Origin: Pachyseris speciosa
Lineage: Eukaryota > Cnidaria > Anthozoa > Scleractinia > Pachyseridae
Direction: 5' to 3'
Assembly: GCA_016490735.1 (NCBI GenBank)
Contig: JAEMWC010000152.1
Span: 781,001-845,000, forward strand
DNA: 64,000 nt
Below are positions 53,878-63,517 of the stretch, piece after piece. Each line of letters starts with the position of its first letter. The first letter of the stretch is position 1. The position numbers were made by a program, and so were the translations under genes. The notes below the pieces were generated by a model. The model did no database searches. It had not been told where the DNA came from and saw only the letters and a program-made list of their open reading frames with translations.

Positions 53878-53936
53878 TCGCCATTTATCTCCAAATCTTA
53901 TGTGAGTGTGAAAGGGACTGCTGTGAATAGTTAGCT
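53878..53936 (+). repeat. Split direct repeat B2
   Basis: Direct copy of B1; marks the probable 3' end of the YR retroelement. Confidence 0.7.
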
Positions 53937-54502
53937 AATGCGAGTCAAACCTGGGTTATCTGCACCAGAGGCAGTACCAATGACTACTACACCACATACA
54001 GCATAGCTAATGAGGTGAAGGTAGGTTATTATTTTATTTATGACTTATCGCACCATTTGATAGACATTATCGAATGGTTTAAAATTCCAGATGGCCAGAG
54101 AAACATCCGAAATTACTCATCGAAGCCATATTTTACAGAAACAAATCAAAATGAAGCAAACATAAACTTTCAAAACATCTTCCCAAGAGGACATCACCGT
54201 GCAACATTGTACGAAAGGCCAATCAACTGCAGGGGACGTCACTTACGTCACATGCGTGACATGTGAAGATGACCGACCTTCTGTTTAAACTTTGGTGTGT
54301 GTTGGATACATGCACTGGGAAATTCGTGACACGATGAAAAAAAATTCAGAGCCCATTCCTAGACTTAGTGCCTTTCAGGCCTAAGTTATAAGCCCTCAAG
54401 AAGAGTATATATGTACACATCTAGCCCTTCAAAATAATTCATTCCTTTCACAAAATAATTGACAAGTCTGGCCAGCGAGGTCTCAAAAATGGAATCCCAT
54501 AC
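53937..54502. other. No gene seen
   Basis: The ORF 54015-54266 shows no domain. Probably intronic between linker exon C and cassette B. Confidence 0.3.
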
Positions 54503-54691
54503 CTCGGTCAAATGTGGATCCTGAGGTCTTTCCCTTCCTACTCCTTTGCAGTGACTGTAAATCTGATGGTTCATCCTCCTCATTAGTTCCAGACTCCTGC
54601 CCACGAAGACCTTGAAGTGAAGCTGTTGCTGCTGACTGATGTTGTACAAGGGACTCAGCTCTTGGAAATTTCAAACTACCATTAGAAGAGC
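54503..54691 (-). CDS. Linker exon 'SSNGS', copy C (no TRADD-N partner seen)
   Basis: 189 bp, phase 1-1: acceptor ttttttacag, donor CGAG|GTATGGG. It reads SSNGSLKFPRAESLVQHQSA, LQGLRGQESGTNEEDEPSDL and ends GKTSGSTFDRG, clearly homologous to copies A and B but with a deletion before ESGTNEE. The next ~10 kb in the sense direction is the YR retroelement, and no third TRADD-N-like exon is visible. Joined to the PNP exon ending CAA G, it would read Q-G-SSNGS in frame. Confidence 0.6.
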
Positions 54692-54699
54692 CTGTAAAA

Positions 54700-56680
54700 A
54701 AGAACTAATTATGAACCAATCATTTGATGTTTTGGCATCATCTGAGCAGGAGTGGCTCATCGCCACATGACAGCAGTGATGTGGCCACTAAACAACCTCT
54801 CCACAAGAACATCTTGCATGTTTAACACAAGAAATTTACTTCAGGCGTGAATCAAATCACCATTTGTACCCCACCCAGCAAAACAATAATAGCAATGACA
54901 TTGACAACCACAATGATGATAATGATGATAATAAATATTAAATTTTATAACCAAACAAGTTTCCCCAGTTTTGTGAAATGATGACGAGGATGACAGTGAT
55001 GGAGAACGTTAGCTTCAAGTTTACCTTAACTGTAAGACTATTCACATGAATTAAAAAATACTCATTCCAAATTAGCCTTAAGATGTGAAAAATAGGTATT
55101 TAAGCTTGTGGATTCTGTTTGTGCTCAGATGATGCTGTAGGTTCGATTTCCACTGAATCATTCAAGTCAGGAGTATCCTGAAGAGAGGACTGGATCAAGA
55201 CTGGATGCATGAGTGGTTGATCGCGTCTCTGACGTAAATTTAAAAGACTAATTTAGCAACAGAACGGGAATGTCATTTGAGGATGTGAGAGCTCGCAGAA
55301 AGGACTGAACATGACTTCCAGTGCTCAATTTGCTGCTCGACCATTGGTCAAATTGGTTTTTAGATCTGTGCAGGCCGTTGTCAAGAAGTCCCCATTGTCG
55401 TTGCTAAATCACTCTAATGTATTCATCAGCACTTGTTGCCAGAAATTTCATCAGATGCCAAACTTATAATATATTCACCAAACCTGATTAAGTTATAGTT
55501 AGTACACGCCAACACTGCAGACATGTTTGTATTTTTGGAGTCCGACCAGAATTTTAATTTTTGACAGATTTATTTTTAATACAAGTAAATGACTTAAGGG
55601 AATTTGAATTTTAGTACTAAAACACCCATAAAATATTCAGCTTTAAATTCCCCCGAATTCCTGATTTGTAGTACAGAGCAAATTGATTTAACAAAGAAAT
55701 CAACTCTAAAAGGAAAAGTCCAAGATCTGGCTAAAAGGGTAGCTGTTGTTTTGGACAGGAAAGTCACTGCTGTCAACATCAAATGATATTTTTGCAACGA
55801 TCATTCCTTACAAGAGGATCAAATGTCCAGAGAAACTTCAAGAGGAAGTGAAGCTGTTCAAGAATGAGCTAAAACAGAACTTAGCTTTGACGAATAAGGT
55901 TAAACATGGCATTCCGTCAGATTCTTTGCTTTCACCAAGCATGCATGACTGCACCAACTAAATCTGCTTGTCATGCATGATCAACTGACGAATGCAAGGG
56001 TAAAGACTTCTGGAAGTTTAAATTGCAGAAGAGTCTCTAATGCTTCTCACAGTAAGTCTTTCAGGTTTTTCACTCTAAAACATGATCACAAACCTAATCA
56101 AATATCATTTTTTCATCCATCAGTTTGACATTTCCCCTGGAAGAATCGCCAATTTGGGCAGGTTAGCTTCTGACATGTGGAAATCAACAATGTCTCCTCC
56201 ACTTATCCAAACGTTTTTTGGGGGAGGTGGAGGTAGAGAGGGGAAGTGAGGTGGGCTCATTTCCCAAAACAACAGCTGGTAATCGAGCCTACTAGTGTTG
56301 CAGATTTTGTACCTGTGCAAAAATTGAAGTAACGGCTGGTCAACGGACAATGTCCGGTCAGAATTATTTGATAATCACAAGAGGCACACACTGGAAAATC
56401 TGAACCATTTACAGAGTTAATGAAATGTCTGTGAATCCTAAATTTACAGACTTTTTATGAGAGTTCAAATCTGACCTACTTTTACATATGGAATACCAAT
56501 CATTTCTGCAGATATTTTATACACTTTTTGTGATATGTTCCCTTTTAGAATGTTTATGAAATAATGAAATGACTGCTGAAATAAGAAGGAACGCTGAAAA
56601 TTCTACAGACTTAACAAAATCTCTGAAGAATGTTTGCAAATTTGACATTTAGCTAGATTATCTATGATTATTTTATCCAC
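54700..56680. other. No gene seen
   Basis: AT-rich. Near 54780-54840 it resembles 40880-40930 (the intron upstream of linker B), so the cassette duplication reaches here. At 56335-56365 is a fragment of the 2661-4074 transposon end. Confidence 0.4.
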
Positions 56681-56682
56681 TA

Positions 56683-56780
56683 AAATCTCTGTAAATTGAC
56701 ACAAGCAGGGTTTCGCAAAATCTCTGTAAATTGACACAAGCATAGTTTTTTGAAATCTCTGTAAATTGACAGAGGCAGGG
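56683..56780. repeat. Three tandem 33-35-bp units
   Basis: (a)aaatctctgtaaattgacac(aagcaggg/aagcatag/ggcaggg) three times in a row. Confidence 0.85.
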
Positions 56781-58700
56781 CATAACCCCCACGAGAAAGT
56801 TAAGTTAACTACGCAATGAGGACTCCAAAAGGGAGTATGCGGCTTCCGTCTTGCGGATAGGATTCAATAGTGCTTGTTTGTAGCGTTTGTTTGCTTTCAC
56901 TTTTGAGGGCGGAGAAACCTCTATGATCAAATTACTGCATGGCTTACGCAGGAAAAAGGATGAAAAGAAATCATTACTGTACACAATGTGAAAAAAATTA
57001 ACTGTGTGATTTTCAAACTTAAATGAAACGTAGTATGCGCAGCAAGGAAATTCGACCTCAAAACTTTTTCCTCGCCAAGTTTGTGCTTCCCCGTCGGCTG
57101 GGCTGATTTCAATTCGGGCACCACAAAAACTGGACGTTTGACCGAGAGGGAGTTGGGTTAGGCATGAGCATGCGCAAACGAGTTCATTCCCGCTTGGCTA
57201 TTTGTAGTTTTAGCACTCATTTCAACTACAGTCGAGTCAGATCAACCCTACTCCCCTAGATTACATTAATGAGTTGATTATTTGAACATTGAACTTGTTA
57301 GTTGTTTCGAATAATGCAATCATTATTGAAATATTTGAATCAAACTTCGATTGCTGATTGGACCATGCGAATGAGACTTTACTTCTTTCAATGCTTTTAA
57401 CAGAACACACCTTTTTTAGCCCTTTAAAATCCTACAATATTTTTCCTCCAAGGAATCCTGATAATAGGGAGCTTAAGAAACGAGGACAGGAACGTCACAA
57501 AACAATGTGCTTAATGAGTAAAAACAATTGCTGTGCACATGCATTTTAGATTTTGGTACATTTCTTTGCCGTCCTACAACAACATGAAATGACCAAATTT
57601 TAGGTTTTGGCAAGAACATGAGCACATGATGGCAAATTTTTCTTTCCTTTTCTTCACTTTAATGCCGTTCATAGAAATTTAGTTCCTGGATAGTTCGTTG
57701 ACATTTTACAAGGTGAACAAGTTGGAATAATCGCGAAAGTGCTACAATAATGAGAAGGTATATTTTGAAATGACGTTTTCGTTGCCATCCTCATTTCTTG
57801 AACTCCCTATTGCCGTGAGTGGAACCATAATGACTGCTGCAGTAACTCGTCTCATCAACAGGGAGTGGAACATATCTGTGCGTATTGTAAACTTCCGGAT
57901 CACACCATCGCTTCATGCCAGACCCGACCAACGCCTCCCTCGTCTGATGGCATAGTCACCTCATCTCCACCTTCACCAGCCTTAGACATGCATGTCCAAT
58001 AAACCCAATCTGAGTCGGATTTTGTCCAATCGGACTCACTGGAAGTCAGATCGCACCAAAGACAACCTTCCTCATTCTTAACGCACGCGCAATCTACGCG
58101 TGCAACCAAGAAAGTAATAAACACGCATGACCTACAAAGTAATAACTGAGTCGGGTCGACTCGACCCGTCTTTGCAAACGTCAATCCGTCTCACCAGAAG
58201 TCAGCTCGCAAGTGACAAAGATAATTTAACACACGCATAGGGAGGGTAGAAAATCTCGACAGATCGACTCCATCTGATCGATTCGAGTCGACCCGTCGAT
58301 CCAAGTCAATTCAACTCGACCCGTCACCGGAAGTCAGGTCACACAAAAGTGAAAGTAATAAACGTCGATCCTTGACAAGTCAGGTTGCGCAAAAGAAAAA
58401 GTAATGATCATTCTTAAAGCTGGCACACGAACATGACAGTTTCTGCACCAGCCGAGTTGGGTCGATTCAACAAGTCAGGTCGCGCAAAAGAGAGTGTAAT
58501 GATATTTAAGCTGGTGTATATGCCTTGTTCTTTAAGCGACGAGTCCAAACAAATGCGCGTTACTTGTGTATACCTTGTTGTTTAAACCACAAGAAGAAAG
58601 GCGCAACCAAAAGAAACAAGCGCGGTGCACGTGTGTATGACTCGTTCTTTAAATCACAAGCAGAAACAAGTGCGCATTACTTATGTATATGCCTCGTTCT
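56781..58700. other. No gene seen; degenerate cgactcgaccc repeats
   Basis: At 58140-58500 phrases such as cgactcgacccgtc and gaagtcaggtcgcgcaaaag recur; at 58500-58680 gtgtatatgcctcgttcttta-like phrases recur about every 60 bp. No supported coding region. Confidence 0.4.
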
Positions 58701-58719
58701 TTAACCCACAAGTCAAAAC

Positions 58720-59940
58720 AACTGGGCGTTCGATTAATTAGATCTTTCTTCGATAAGAGGCTCAACAGAGTGAAGATTAATGACCACATAAGCGAATGGA
58801 AAACAATGGAACGTGGCTGTCCCCAGGGTATGGCACTTGGGCCACTATTGTGGAATATGTTCCAAAACGACATGCCATATCATGTGAATGAGTCAAATCT
58901 GACAATGTACGCAGACAACCATCAACTGTATGCAACTGGAAAAACCCACGAGGCTGTCGATTCAGATCTCATTCGTCAAGGATGGCAAGCACTAGCGTGG
59001 TACAAGAATAATTTTTTCCTTGCAAACCCAGAGAAGTTCCAATCCCTATGGATCAATCCAAGAAATATTGATGCCACGAATAGTGACAGAGCTCTGAACA
59101 TTGACAACCAGGAAATCAAGAAAACGAAACAAATAAAGTTGCTAGGCGTCTACATCAACGAAAATCTTAACTTTGCAGGTCATATCGTATCAGTGACGGT
59201 GTAATAATGAAATATGTATCTTAAGTTTTTTAATAATATGGTAATGTAAGTTCTTATCACTTTTAAATGTTTATTTTAGATTTTAACTCTTTACATTACA
59301 TTTTATTGTAATTGGTATGTGAAAACCCATTTTAATTGGATGTACCAATAAAGTTATTATTATTATTATGCACTAGAACTAGCCAAAAAGTAGGAGTACT
59401 GGACAGGTGTGTTTGCACAATCTACTTCCGTGTAACGCCAAGTTAACATTGTACAAGAGTGCCATATTACCACATCTAACTTATTACCACCTTGTACTAA
59501 GTTATCCGATAGTAGGAAGATTGAGCGGGTACAGGAATGCGCACTACGGGCAATAATTATATAAATCAAAGACGGAAACGTATGAAGAACTCCTCGCTCG
59601 TGCTAGGCTACCCACTCTATATAACAGACGTCTACAAGATACTGCCACTCTGATGTATAAGGTTAAAAACAATCTTGTTCCAAGCTACCTATCACAACTA
59701 TTTAAAACTAAGAACTCTCAATACTGCCTCAGAAACTGGGACTCCGAAATACCTTGTTTTAACACTACAGGTTATGGTAATCATACAATAAGATACCAGG
59801 GTCCATATATCTGGTCGAAACTCAGCAAAGAATTAAGGACATCACCAACCCTCACGATATTCAAGACCAGAAAAAGAAAACTTGACCTTTCAGACCTCAT
59901 TGACAACAATAGCAGTTGCTGCAAACTATGTAAATTGTGA
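58720..59940 (+). pseudogene. LINE reverse transcriptase with YADN active site
   Basis: First block to ~59200: LIRSFFDKRLNRVKINDHIS, GCPQGMALGPLLWNMFQNDM, LTMYADNHQLYATGKTHEAV and ANPEKFQSLWINPRNIDA. The catalytic YADD is YADN (gacaac), which alone would inactivate it. Second block from ~59371, in broken frames: TLYKSAILPHL-like remnants, then an intact LMYKVKNNLVPSYLSQLFKT, NHTIRYQGPYIWSKLSKELR and a stop at 59940. Confidence 0.75.
59205..59370 (+). mobile_element. LINE/SINE 3'-end fragment with ATT tail
   Basis: AT-rich 3'-UTR-like sequence ending ttggatgtaccaataaagtt(attattatt), inserted within the LINE frame. The tail type is that of L2/CR1 elements. Confidence 0.6.
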
Positions 59941-60244
59941 ACAGAATCAATTTTTATATCATTTCACTTTATTATTTAGGAGTATCTATTTTTATGCTGT
60001 TGACAAGCATTTAATATTTATTTTATGTTATTAATTTTTGTATACTAGTTAATAGGTATATTGACTTTAGTTAGGTGTCCCCAATTAGCTAATCTATAGC
60101 TAAATACATTGACATGTTAATAAAGTTTTCATTCATTCATTCATTCATTTATCATGTGGTGAGAATTATTTGCACTGTATGTGTGCGTTTTCTTGTGCAA
60201 GCATCTCAACAATTTTGTAAATGTAGCTGTCACATGCAACATAC

Positions 60245-61795
60245 CTTGGTAATGAGGCCATTGTTCAAAAACAATGGTGTCACTCAACATGTGGAACACA
60301 ACAGAAGCTGCCATCACACAAGCAAAAGGCTTCCATGGTACATCTAAAGTTCCTCCATGACCAAGAAAACCTGAAACACCTTTAACAATCACCCAATCAA
60401 CCTGAAGGTCATGAGCTGCTGCAAAAATTCCTAACAGAAAATAGAAAATAAAGATGAGCATAACTTTATAGTTACCTTTAAGGATGCAGTTTTACTGCAT
60501 TATGTGAGTAATGTTTTTAACTTACAATGTATAAAAGGGGTCTGATAGACTCCTTCAACACTGTCAAAGGCAACCGACCTTGTTTAGCAAAGTTTACTCC
60601 AAGAGGCGGAAACAGTCTCTAATCAAAATCCTTTTTTGAAGCTAAGTAGGGGGGTATTCTAGATTGATAAGTGTACTAACTGGACATTGTACTATGAGCA
60701 GTCTTTGGTCTTACACTGTGTCCCCTTGATGGCCCTAGTTTTACGAATTCTTGTGCACTATACTGTATAATGTATTTTTGTAGCCTTGTTACATTTAGGG
60801 AATGCTGATTAAAAATTGTGAATAACCCGCTATATTATAGATTAGATATTGTTTGTTTTGTTTTAATCCGCAAAGACAAAAGAAGAGAGAGACTGGGGAA
60901 AAAGGAGAGTCTGATTGCAGGTTAAAATTAATTATGAATTAAGATGTGATGAAATGTGGTAATATAATAATAAACATAACCGTGCCATTTCAAAAGGGTT
61001 GATAATTAACTATTATTGCACAATAATAAGATATGTAATTAAGAGGACACTAGTGAGGGTTCCAAGGGTGTCCACTTAATACTGTTTTCACTGTATTGCC
61101 CTTTGGCCTAAAAGAGAGTATTTTTCAACCTCACCTTTTCCTTCCATTTCAACTGCAATTGCTTGGGGGTATAAGTCATGATGTCGGTTAGCAGTGTCAT
61201 TGTCTATACCACTCAAAATCTCAGCAGCACAGTGAACATTGACTTCTTGAGTTTCTGGACCTTCTATTGGTGGTTTCCAGCCATCCCCTGCATGTTTTAT
61301 AAGGTTGCCAATATCTCTGTCCACTGGGGTTCTGAAGGCTTCAGTTGTAAGCTTTGACGATACTACCACATCTCCTATCTGAGTGTTTTCTTGATTCAAG
61401 CCAATGCAGCAGCCCACAGAATAAATCACCATTGGACTTAAATGAACCATGGCATTGTTAACAACAGTTAAGGAGCCACCCGGGCCAGAAGAACCATCAT
61501 GGCATTTCAACAAGGCAACTTTCAATGGGTTGTCTTCATCCACTTTTCCAAAGTAAACATGACCAAGTTCTTTAAGATAACTTTTAAAGGGACTTCTCAG
61601 GTATGCGTAACATGCCAGAAACTCACAATCCTCCACTGTCAACAACAGAATGTCCACTGGGAGCTGGACATCTCTCCAATGTTTAGTAGTTTTTGGAAGA
61701 TCTCTTGTCTTGGGCAGTTGAAAGCTAAGCTGAGGTGGAACAGTCCTTGAGACAGCTGTACTTAACATTTCTTCCTGATACTGATGTTGCATCAT
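60245..61795 (-). CDS. PNP/UDP-phosphorylase-like domain, two exons
   Basis: Exon 1 (61795-61135, donor AAAG|GTGAGG) reads TTKHWRDVQLPVDILLLTVE, KSYLKELGHVYFGKV, SSGPGGSLTVVNNAMVHLSP, MVIYSVGCCIGLNQENTQIG then DVVVSSKL, and AIAVEMEGKG. Exon 2 (60430-60245, tttctgttag acceptor, CAAG|GTATGT donor) continues with IFAAAHDLQVDWVIVKGVSG and FACVMAASVVFHMLSDTIVF. The phosphate/nucleoside-site motifs VEMEG and VKG mark the PNP_UDP_1 (purine-nucleoside phosphorylase/MTA nucleosidase) fold, which in corals often caps immune-type multidomain proteins. Usual GFCGG is CCIG, and the VKG loop is shortened (GFLGHGGTLDVPWK), so catalysis is doubtful. An in-frame TAA lies just before the first ATG (61795). Exon 2 ends in phase 1, fitting the linker exons downstream. 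Confidence 0.8.
60463..61087. other. Intron of the PNP-like gene
   Basis: AT-rich intron sequence, part of the 704-bp intron between 60430 and 61135. No feature seen. Confidence 0.6.
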
Positions 61796-62051
61796 TTACC
61801 CTTGTAAAAGATGTCCACTTGTGTAAACTGACAAAATAAAATATTGGGACTATTAAAAGTATGAAGCACAAGTTTAGATTAAAGTTCTCATTGTCTGATA
61901 GAATGAAGGTTTATCAACTGATCAAGATGTTAAAAATGCAAGTCATTAAATTTGTTAAAAATTACTTCACAGCTGTAATTCAAAGTTAAGTAATCATTAT
62001 GATCATTACATGTATATCAAAGCAGTTAGCTGAGGTCACTGTACACTGTAC

Positions 62052-62108
62052 CTCCACAAAGGTCAATTACATGTCTGGTAAAGGGGTGACCAACATTAAC
62101 TGCACTAC
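62052..62108 (-). CDS. Possible small exon upstream of the PNP domain
   Basis: 57 bp between acceptor tgtgttttcag and donor GGAG|GTACAG, phase 1-1, translating SAVNVGHPFTRHVIDLCG. Well-formed splice sites but no domain, and its phase does not connect directly with the PNP exon because of the TAA before 61795. Confidence 0.25.
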
Positions 62109-62194
62109 CTGAAAACACACACTTTAGTTTTGATTTCATTTTTGTTGAAATACTTAGTTTACAATACCAGTTTTATTTACTTTGTGTTATAAAA

Positions 62195-62420
62195 TTAATC
62201 ATGATGTTGGTTAACAGTGCAATTGTGCATACAATACTTGAAATCTCAGCATCACATTGGACATGTGCTTCTAGCCTCAATCTTCTTGACTAGCTATTGA
62301 TGGTTTGCAAATCAACTGTCATTTCATTTTACAAATAATTGAGTTGGCAATGTCTCAGCTGTCAATTAATTGGGCTGAGTTGTATGTTTACGGGGTACAC
62401 CATAACATCTGAGTGTTTCC
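62195..62420 (-). pseudogene. Decayed duplicate of the PNP exon
   Basis: Plus-strand aatcatgatgttggttaaca, aaatctcagcatcacattgg and gttggcaatgtctcagctgt align with 61170-61330 of the PNP exon (catgatgtcggttagca, aaatctcagcagcacagtg, gttgccaatatctctgtcc). Indels destroy the frame. It shows local duplication of the PNP exon. Confidence 0.65.
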
Positions 62421-62619
62421 CAGTAATTCGGGCAGCAGGTGCACTGGTTTTCTTTTGTTTTCAAAATTTGTTTTGTCTGCTTGTCATTAAATATAATTAT
62501 GTCACTGGAATGGATACTCTAAAATAAGGTGAGACATTTCGTGATACATATACAATATAACATATCTCAAAATTATCGTGCAAACATTTGGTGATGTTAT
62601 GTGGCAACAACCGACAACC

Positions 62620-62648
62620 TTAACCCTTTCACCACCAAGGGGGACCTA

Positions 62649-62685
<37 letters not shown>

Positions 62686-62721
62686 TGTCAAAGGGGAGGC
62701 CTTTGGTGGTGAAAGGGTTAA
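62620..62721. mobile_element. 102-bp palindromic MITE, TTAA target
   Basis: ttaaccctttcaccaccaag(g) at the left is matched in reverse by (c)ctttggtggtgaaagggtta(a) at the right; TTAA lies at both outer ends. Confidence 0.8.
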
Positions 62722-62821
62722 TGTTAACCCGAAACAACACTTTGTTTAAAGGAAGAGAAGAACTGCTGGATAAGGCACTGATCTCTAGTGATTAGGCCTA
62801 AGCGCTGACTCAAAATGGTTA

Positions 62822-63160
62822 GTTTTCATATATTTTTATGGTGACACCATATAAATTTGTTAAAACTTAGACTACGAAAATGGGGACTACTCGTAATCTA
62901 GTTAAAACTTGCCTCCCTGGCGACAGCTACCAATCGTTGGTGTAGTGGATATCGTTGTGATGCCTAAAACCTGGGTTCCCCCCTTTGCATGCTCTTTTCA
63001 TATATTTTTTTTAAACATAGTGACAATTTACTAAGATCGTTTGGCACTTTATATACACAAAACTAAGTGTGACCTCACTTTGGAGTATATCCATTTTAGT
63101 CACGACCTAATCGGGACACCTAAACCAAAACGAGGCTAAATTTTTCGCGCACTTTCTGTG
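62822..63160. other. No feature seen
   Basis: AT-rich; no frame or repeat recognised. Confidence 0.3.
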
Positions 63161-63464
63161 GCTCACACCAGAGGGGAAAAGCCGATCATATGTATGTGCC
63201 TGTGTTAAAATTTGACAGAAAGTTGTCAAAAAGGTGTTGAGAAAATGGCGTCAAAAACTAGCGCGCCTCACACTTCACTTCAAAAAGTTGAGGATTTTCG
63301 TGTAAAGACTGTAAACAACAAAGTTTCGCCTTCTAACTTAATAAGTAATTCTCAAGAGTATTTTTGAATGGGTAAGAATCAGCGTTTGAATTAAAGAAAC
63401 AACAGCGAAATGTGTTGGGTCTGTAAGGGATAAGCCCATGTGGTTTCACAAGCGCTATCTTTGC
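63160..63464. repeat. Dispersed repeat, copy without LINE
   Basis: Same family as 18740-19172 plus 21518-21760: ttgacagaaagttgtcaaaa, tcaaaaactagcgcgcctca, gtaagaatcagcgtttg. Here tcaaaaa and actagcgcg are adjacent, giving the LINE's pre-insertion site. Confidence 0.65.

Positions 63465-63517
<53 letters not shown>
63465..63517. repeat. (AAT)n microsatellite, LINE tail
   Basis: About 17 aat units at the 3' end of the minus-strand LINE; ATT-repeat tails are typical of L2/CR1-type LINEs. Confidence 0.9.

Larger units (their letters stand above)
43497..53936 (+). mobile_element. YR retroelement (DIRS order, PAT-like split direct repeats)
   Basis: Internal order is gag, reverse transcriptase, RNase H, tyrosine recombinase, the DIRS order. 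Terminal organisation is A1 (43497-43583), then coding DNA, then B1 (53604-53660), A2 (53661-53729), B2 (53878-53936); A1/A2 and B1/B2 are direct repeats. This split-direct-repeat layout is known from PAT/Ngaro-type elements rather than DIRS1, which has inverted termini. A LINE (48103-~51070) and a MITE (52452-53481) are inserted. Several frameshifts and stops make this copy inactive. Confidence 0.8.
58715..60150 (+). mobile_element. CR1/L2-like LINE, 5' truncated, with inserted fragment
   Basis: Reverse-transcriptase coding, a C-terminal block and a 3' UTR ending in (cattc)n at 60128-60148. A ~165-bp foreign piece (59205-59370) with its own (TTA)n end splits the frame. Confidence 0.75.

Noticed and set aside
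57900..58184. 94-codon minus ORF
   Set aside because: Overlaps degenerate cgactcgaccc repeats and has no domain pattern.
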